64,000 nt of DNA from Nitrospinaceae bacterium UBA7883. GTDB taxonomy: Bacteria > Nitrospinota_A > UBA7883. This document shows positions 61,371 through 64,000 of the stretch, in pieces. The stretch spans positions 1-64,000 of the forward strand of contig DLRR01000021.1 of assembly GCA_002500605.1 (NCBI GenBank). The letters are read 5' to 3'. Positions within the stretch are counted from its first letter, which is position 1. The number at the start of each line of letters is the position of its first letter. Position numbers and translations under genes: made by a program. The notes beneath the pieces were generated by a model. That model was not told the origin of the DNA. It saw nothing but the letters and a program-made list of their open reading frames with translations, and ran no database searches.

Positions 61371-63401
61371 ATGCTAACCTTTGATGGAGCAACAGTGTCT
61401 CTAAGAAAAGATATCGCCATTCTAGTAAACAATTTTTTGTCATCAAAAAATTTTTACACACGATTTTATGCCACTAAAACACTTGGGAGTCTTGCCCCTC
61501 ATATCAATCAGAATTCTTTGATTAACATTGCAACTGACAACAAAGAGGATATAGATTTGCGGATTGAGGCACTAGAAGGAATTTACCAGTGTGGCAAAGA
61601 TGCCGATACTTCGGGAATAGAAAAACTGCTATTCGACCCTGAAGGCGATATACGGGTAAGTGCTGCTAAAACCATTGGGGCTACTGGAAAGGATCAGTCT
61701 GTCGATATATTACTTAAAGCTTTAGCCGATGATGGGGATGGTTACAGCTATGACGAAGAGTTTGACTGGGACCCACAATGGGACGTGCAACTAGAGCTCA
61801 TAAAAGCTCTGGGAAACCTTGGTATGGCAAAATCAGCAGAACCCATCATAAGGTTTTATGAACAAGAAGGAGGGGTCGATATTGGTGAAACAGTTTTTAC
61901 GGCACTTCAATCTATAGGCGGCTCAGCTGTGGTAGATTTTTTTTCTAGAATGCTTTCTAACGGCATCCCAGCAGAGCGTCGGATGACATGTGAGATGATT
62001 GGCGAAACTGGTTTTCACGAGATGAAAGATTCTTTGTCTTCTGTTTTACTTGATGCAGACCCACTGGTAAGGGCAGCAGCAGCAAAGGCTCTAGCCCTGG
62101 TTGGGGGTGAAGATGGAAAAGTAAGTCTTGCCTTGTTACTTCGCGATTCCAACGACATGGTTGTTTGTTCGGTTTTGGAAGCGATGGAAGAAAATGGACT
62201 ACTCTCAGGGATTGAAGAATCAATTAAACCACTACTCGATCACGATTCATTAACTGTTAAAACAGTTGCTTTAAAGGTGCTAGGTGGATTGCCCAATGTA
62301 GATGTTTCCGATAAAGTTACCGGGTACTTAGGGCCAGATGCAAGTGATGAACTAATCCTAGTCGCTAGTGAAGTAATGGCTAAGTCATCGTCAAAAGAAT
62401 TTAAGCCACTTCTGCTTGACCTAATTAAAAATCAAGACAAAGAACCGCTTTTACGTCTTGGGTTAATAGAACTATATGAAAAATTTTATAAAAACCATGT
62501 TGCAAAAGACTTAACTGAGCTGCTTCAAACTGGACCAAGACAAGTATCCATAGCCATTGCCGCCGCCATAGCAAAATGCGGTGATAATGAATCTTTAGAT
62601 TCTTTATGCGAGTTGCTTTGGATGAAAGATTCAGATTTACCAATAAACCAAATCGACAACCGGCTTGACAAATCCAACAGCACTAATGAACTTGGTAAGG
62701 ACGTTGAAATGATAGGCGGTAAGAAGGCAGTTCTGAACCCTGGGGCCACTCCTGGTGGGTTACAGCCAGAAGACCTAATCCTTATCCTCACAGGCTGTAT
62801 GTCTGAGAATGTGGTAAAAAATATGGTGTTGCTTGCACAGTCTGACAATCCAGAACTAGCGTCAAAAGCCATTGCTGCACTAGGGGAAATTGGTATCAAC
62901 CCCGGTGAAGACAAAGTGCGTGCAATTATTGCACAATCAGACCCAAAGATAAGGGCACAGGCAGTATATGTTGCTGGGAAACTCAGTATCGTTTTAGATC
63001 TTGTAGCCGAAAGACTGATGGTAGATTATGATGAAAATGTCCGCGAAAAATCCGCTAATGCAATAGCCTTTGCTGGTAAAATTGAAGGAATTACAGCCTT
63101 ATCGGAAGGCCTAAATGACCCCTCTTTACAAGTGAGGAAAGCGTGTATAAAAGGTCTTGGTTTAATCAATAACGACGATGGTTGCCTTAATATTCTTATA
63201 AATGCTCTCTTTGATCGTGAACATTTTGCCGACTTAACAGACGATATATGTAATTCGTTATCCAAATTTGATCCAGAATCCGTGAAAAGGGCCTTGGTTT
63301 CAGTGCTCACTGACCCTTCCAAAGAAGACTTGCATTGGATAGCTTTAGATGCTTTGGGAAAAGTTTTTGGAACTAGTGTTGATAAAATAATTAACACTTA
63401 A
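61371..63401 (+). CDS. HEAT-repeat protein
   Basis: About 676 residues made almost entirely of ~30-residue helical repeats. Recurring elements of the type D-x-x-VR-x-AAAKALA-x-x-G and D-x-x-LQVRKACIKGLGLI are characteristic of HEAT/PBS-lyase repeats. No signal peptide or membrane helix is seen, so it is probably cytoplasmic. A 95-residue less regular insert (~430-500) interrupts the repeats. It follows the molybdoenzyme on the same strand and may be a scaffold or maturation factor for the redox proteins, but that is only proximity. The start at 61371 is uncertain (TTG at 61323 alternative). Confidence 0.8.
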   Translation: MLTFDGATVSLRKDIAILVNNFLSSKNFYTRFYATKTLGSLAPHINQNSLINIATDNKEDIDLRIEALEGIYQCGKDADTSGIEKLLFDPEGDIRVSAAKTIGATGKDQSVDILLKALADDGDGYSYDEEFDWDPQWDVQLELIKALGNLGMAKSAEPIIRFYEQEGGVDIGETVFTALQSIGGSAVVDFFSRMLSNGIPAERRMTCEMIGETGFHEMKDSLSSVLLDADPLVRAAAAKALALVGGEDGKVSLALLLRDSNDMVVCSVLEAMEENGLLSGIEESIKPLLDHDSLTVKTVALKVLGGLPNVDVSDKVTGYLGPDASDELILVASEVMAKSSSKEFKPLLLDLIKNQDKEPLLRLGLIELYEKFYKNHVAKDLTELLQTGPRQVSIAIAAAIAKCGDNESLDSLCELLWMKDSDLPINQIDNRLDKSNSTNELGKDVEMIGGKKAVLNPGATPGGLQPEDLILILTGCMSENVVKNMVLLAQSDNPELASKAIAALGEIGINPGEDKVRAIIAQSDPKIRAQAVYVAGKLSIVLDLVAERLMVDYDENVREKSANAIAFAGKIEGITALSEGLNDPSLQVRKACIKGLGLINNDDGCLNILINALFDREHFADLTDDICNSLSKFDPESVKRALVSVLTDPSKEDLHWIALDALGKVFGTSVDKIINT

Positions 63402-63580
63402 CAATGTCAAAGTCCACTCATTCAAATATCATTCTAAATCTGTAAAAGCCGGTATTCTTTTGATCAACATTGTAAAGACTGGCAAATTTATTTCCAAAGT
63501 GCCAATAAATTGTCCAGCCTACAATTTTTTTCCAATGTCCTTGATATAAAAAATTTCCGAGCTTCTACTGTTCAAGAATT
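63402..63580. other. convergent intergenic region
   Basis: 179 bp between the HEAT-repeat gene and the sigma-54 activator gene. An imperfect A/T-rich inverted repeat (GGCAAATTTATT with AATAAATTGTCC) near its centre may act as a bidirectional terminator. Nothing else is recognisable. Confidence 0.3.
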
Positions 63581-64000
63581 CTAATTAAAGTCCGCATCGG
63601 CACATTTCTTAAGTTTTTCTCTTAGTGTTACTCGAGAAATCCCAAGCAGACGGGCAGCCTCCGATTTGTTCCCATCAAAGTGATTCACAACACTTTGAAT
63701 ATATTTAGCTTCTACCTCTTCTAGTGAAGTCCAATTGTCGCGTATTGAAAAAAGCTCTGCACTATTATTTTTTACGAGATTAAAGCCAGAATCAGGCAAA
63801 AGATCTTTGCGAGTTATTATATTTGTTTTAGTTAAGATATAGGCACGCTCAATCATGTTTTTTAGTTCCCTTATATTCCCAGGCCAAGCATAGTTTTTTA
63901 ATAGCTCAATAGCATCGTTATCAAAATCGATAACATCTTCTTTCATTGTGCTTTTAAACTGGGATAGAAAGTGTCTGGCTAAATGCGGAATGTCATGTAC
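63581..64000 (-). CDS. sigma-54-dependent transcriptional activator, C-terminal part (cut by window edge)
   Basis: The last 139 residues of a bacterial enhancer-binding protein; the frame stays open to the window edge. It shows the end of the AAA+ domain (DIPHLARHFLSQF, then AIELLKNYAWPGNIRELKNM, the conserved WPGN-REL sensor region). A ~35-residue linker leads to a Fis-type DNA-binding HTH (GNKSEAARLLGISRVTLREKL). The N-terminal sensor domain and the rest of the ATPase lie outside the window. Its position beside the redox island with several sigma-54-like promoters makes it the obvious candidate regulator. Confidence 0.93.
   Translation of the reverse strand, partial: VHDIPHLARHFLSQFKSTMKEDVIDFDNDAIELLKNYAWPGNIRELKNMIERAYILTKTNIITRKDLLPDSGFNLVKNNSAELFSIRDNWTSLEEVEAKYIQSVVNHFDGNKSEAARLLGISRVTLREKLKKCADADFN

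Overview
The window is a low-GC (about 40% by eye), gene-dense piece of a Gram-negative bacterial chromosome. Several things point to a free-living, respiring bacterium of the old deltaproteobacterial type (Desulfobacterota, Nitrospinota or a related lineage). These are an MlaEFD lipid transporter whose MlaD has a long C-terminal extension, a cimA-lysC-(ApgM-type kinase)-hom-aminotransferase cluster, a ybeY-pgpH-phoH cluster, and a large set of c-type cytochromes. The 16S fragment is too short to place it further without a search.

Layout. 1-640 (minus strand): the 5' end of a 16S rRNA gene with a recognisable rrn promoter. 763-4260 (plus): a small membrane protein, a beta-propeller lipoprotein and an ABC-2 exporter pair. 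4429-9843 (minus): mlaD, mlaF, mlaE, alr, dnaB. 10245-13909 (plus): a protein with a C-terminal HPr-like domain, an M20 amidohydrolase and anmK. 13932-34516 (minus): mutS, a HIT protein, ybeY, pgpH, phoH, a TrkA/TrkH (Ktr-type) potassium system, glnD, ubiE, the aspartate-family and citramalate genes, lipA and tRNA-Gln. 34705-40705: rel, purH (minus), an M3 peptidase and a small BFD-like [2Fe-2S] protein. This part is ordinary housekeeping.

The interesting part is 40848-64000, a redox island. On the minus strand a probable operon (52878 down to 40848) holds two tandem copies of a four-gene module. Each copy has a large CydA-like membrane protein, a membrane-anchored di-haem cytochrome c, a membrane mono-haem cytochrome c, and a di-haem cytochrome c fused to an ethylbenzene-dehydrogenase-type haem-binding domain. 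A blue-copper-like protein sits between the copies. Two tiny membrane ORFs (37 and 26 codons) precede the first copy; one ends in an ATGA overlap with the CydA-like gene. Divergent from it are a second blue-copper-like protein, a HmuY-like protein and a four-gene cluster of two di-haem cytochrome c peroxidases, a Tat-exported Rieske protein and an arsenite-oxidase-family molybdoenzyme. That gene content is the content of dissimilatory iodate reductase (idrP1P2BA-like). A HEAT-repeat protein follows, and the window ends inside a sigma-54 activator gene.

Three sites with the GG-N10-GC spacing of sigma-54 promoters lie upstream of the tandem-module operon, the copper protein and the peroxidase-Rieske-molybdoenzyme cluster. 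Between the first two is a 101-bp tandem repeat, each copy carrying a TATTGT-N3-ACAATA-like palindrome. The coherent but untested picture is a sigma-54-controlled periplasmic respiratory system: the CydA-like complexes would exchange electrons between quinone and periplasmic c-haem/copper carriers, which feed or drain an Idr/Aio-type molybdoenzyme.
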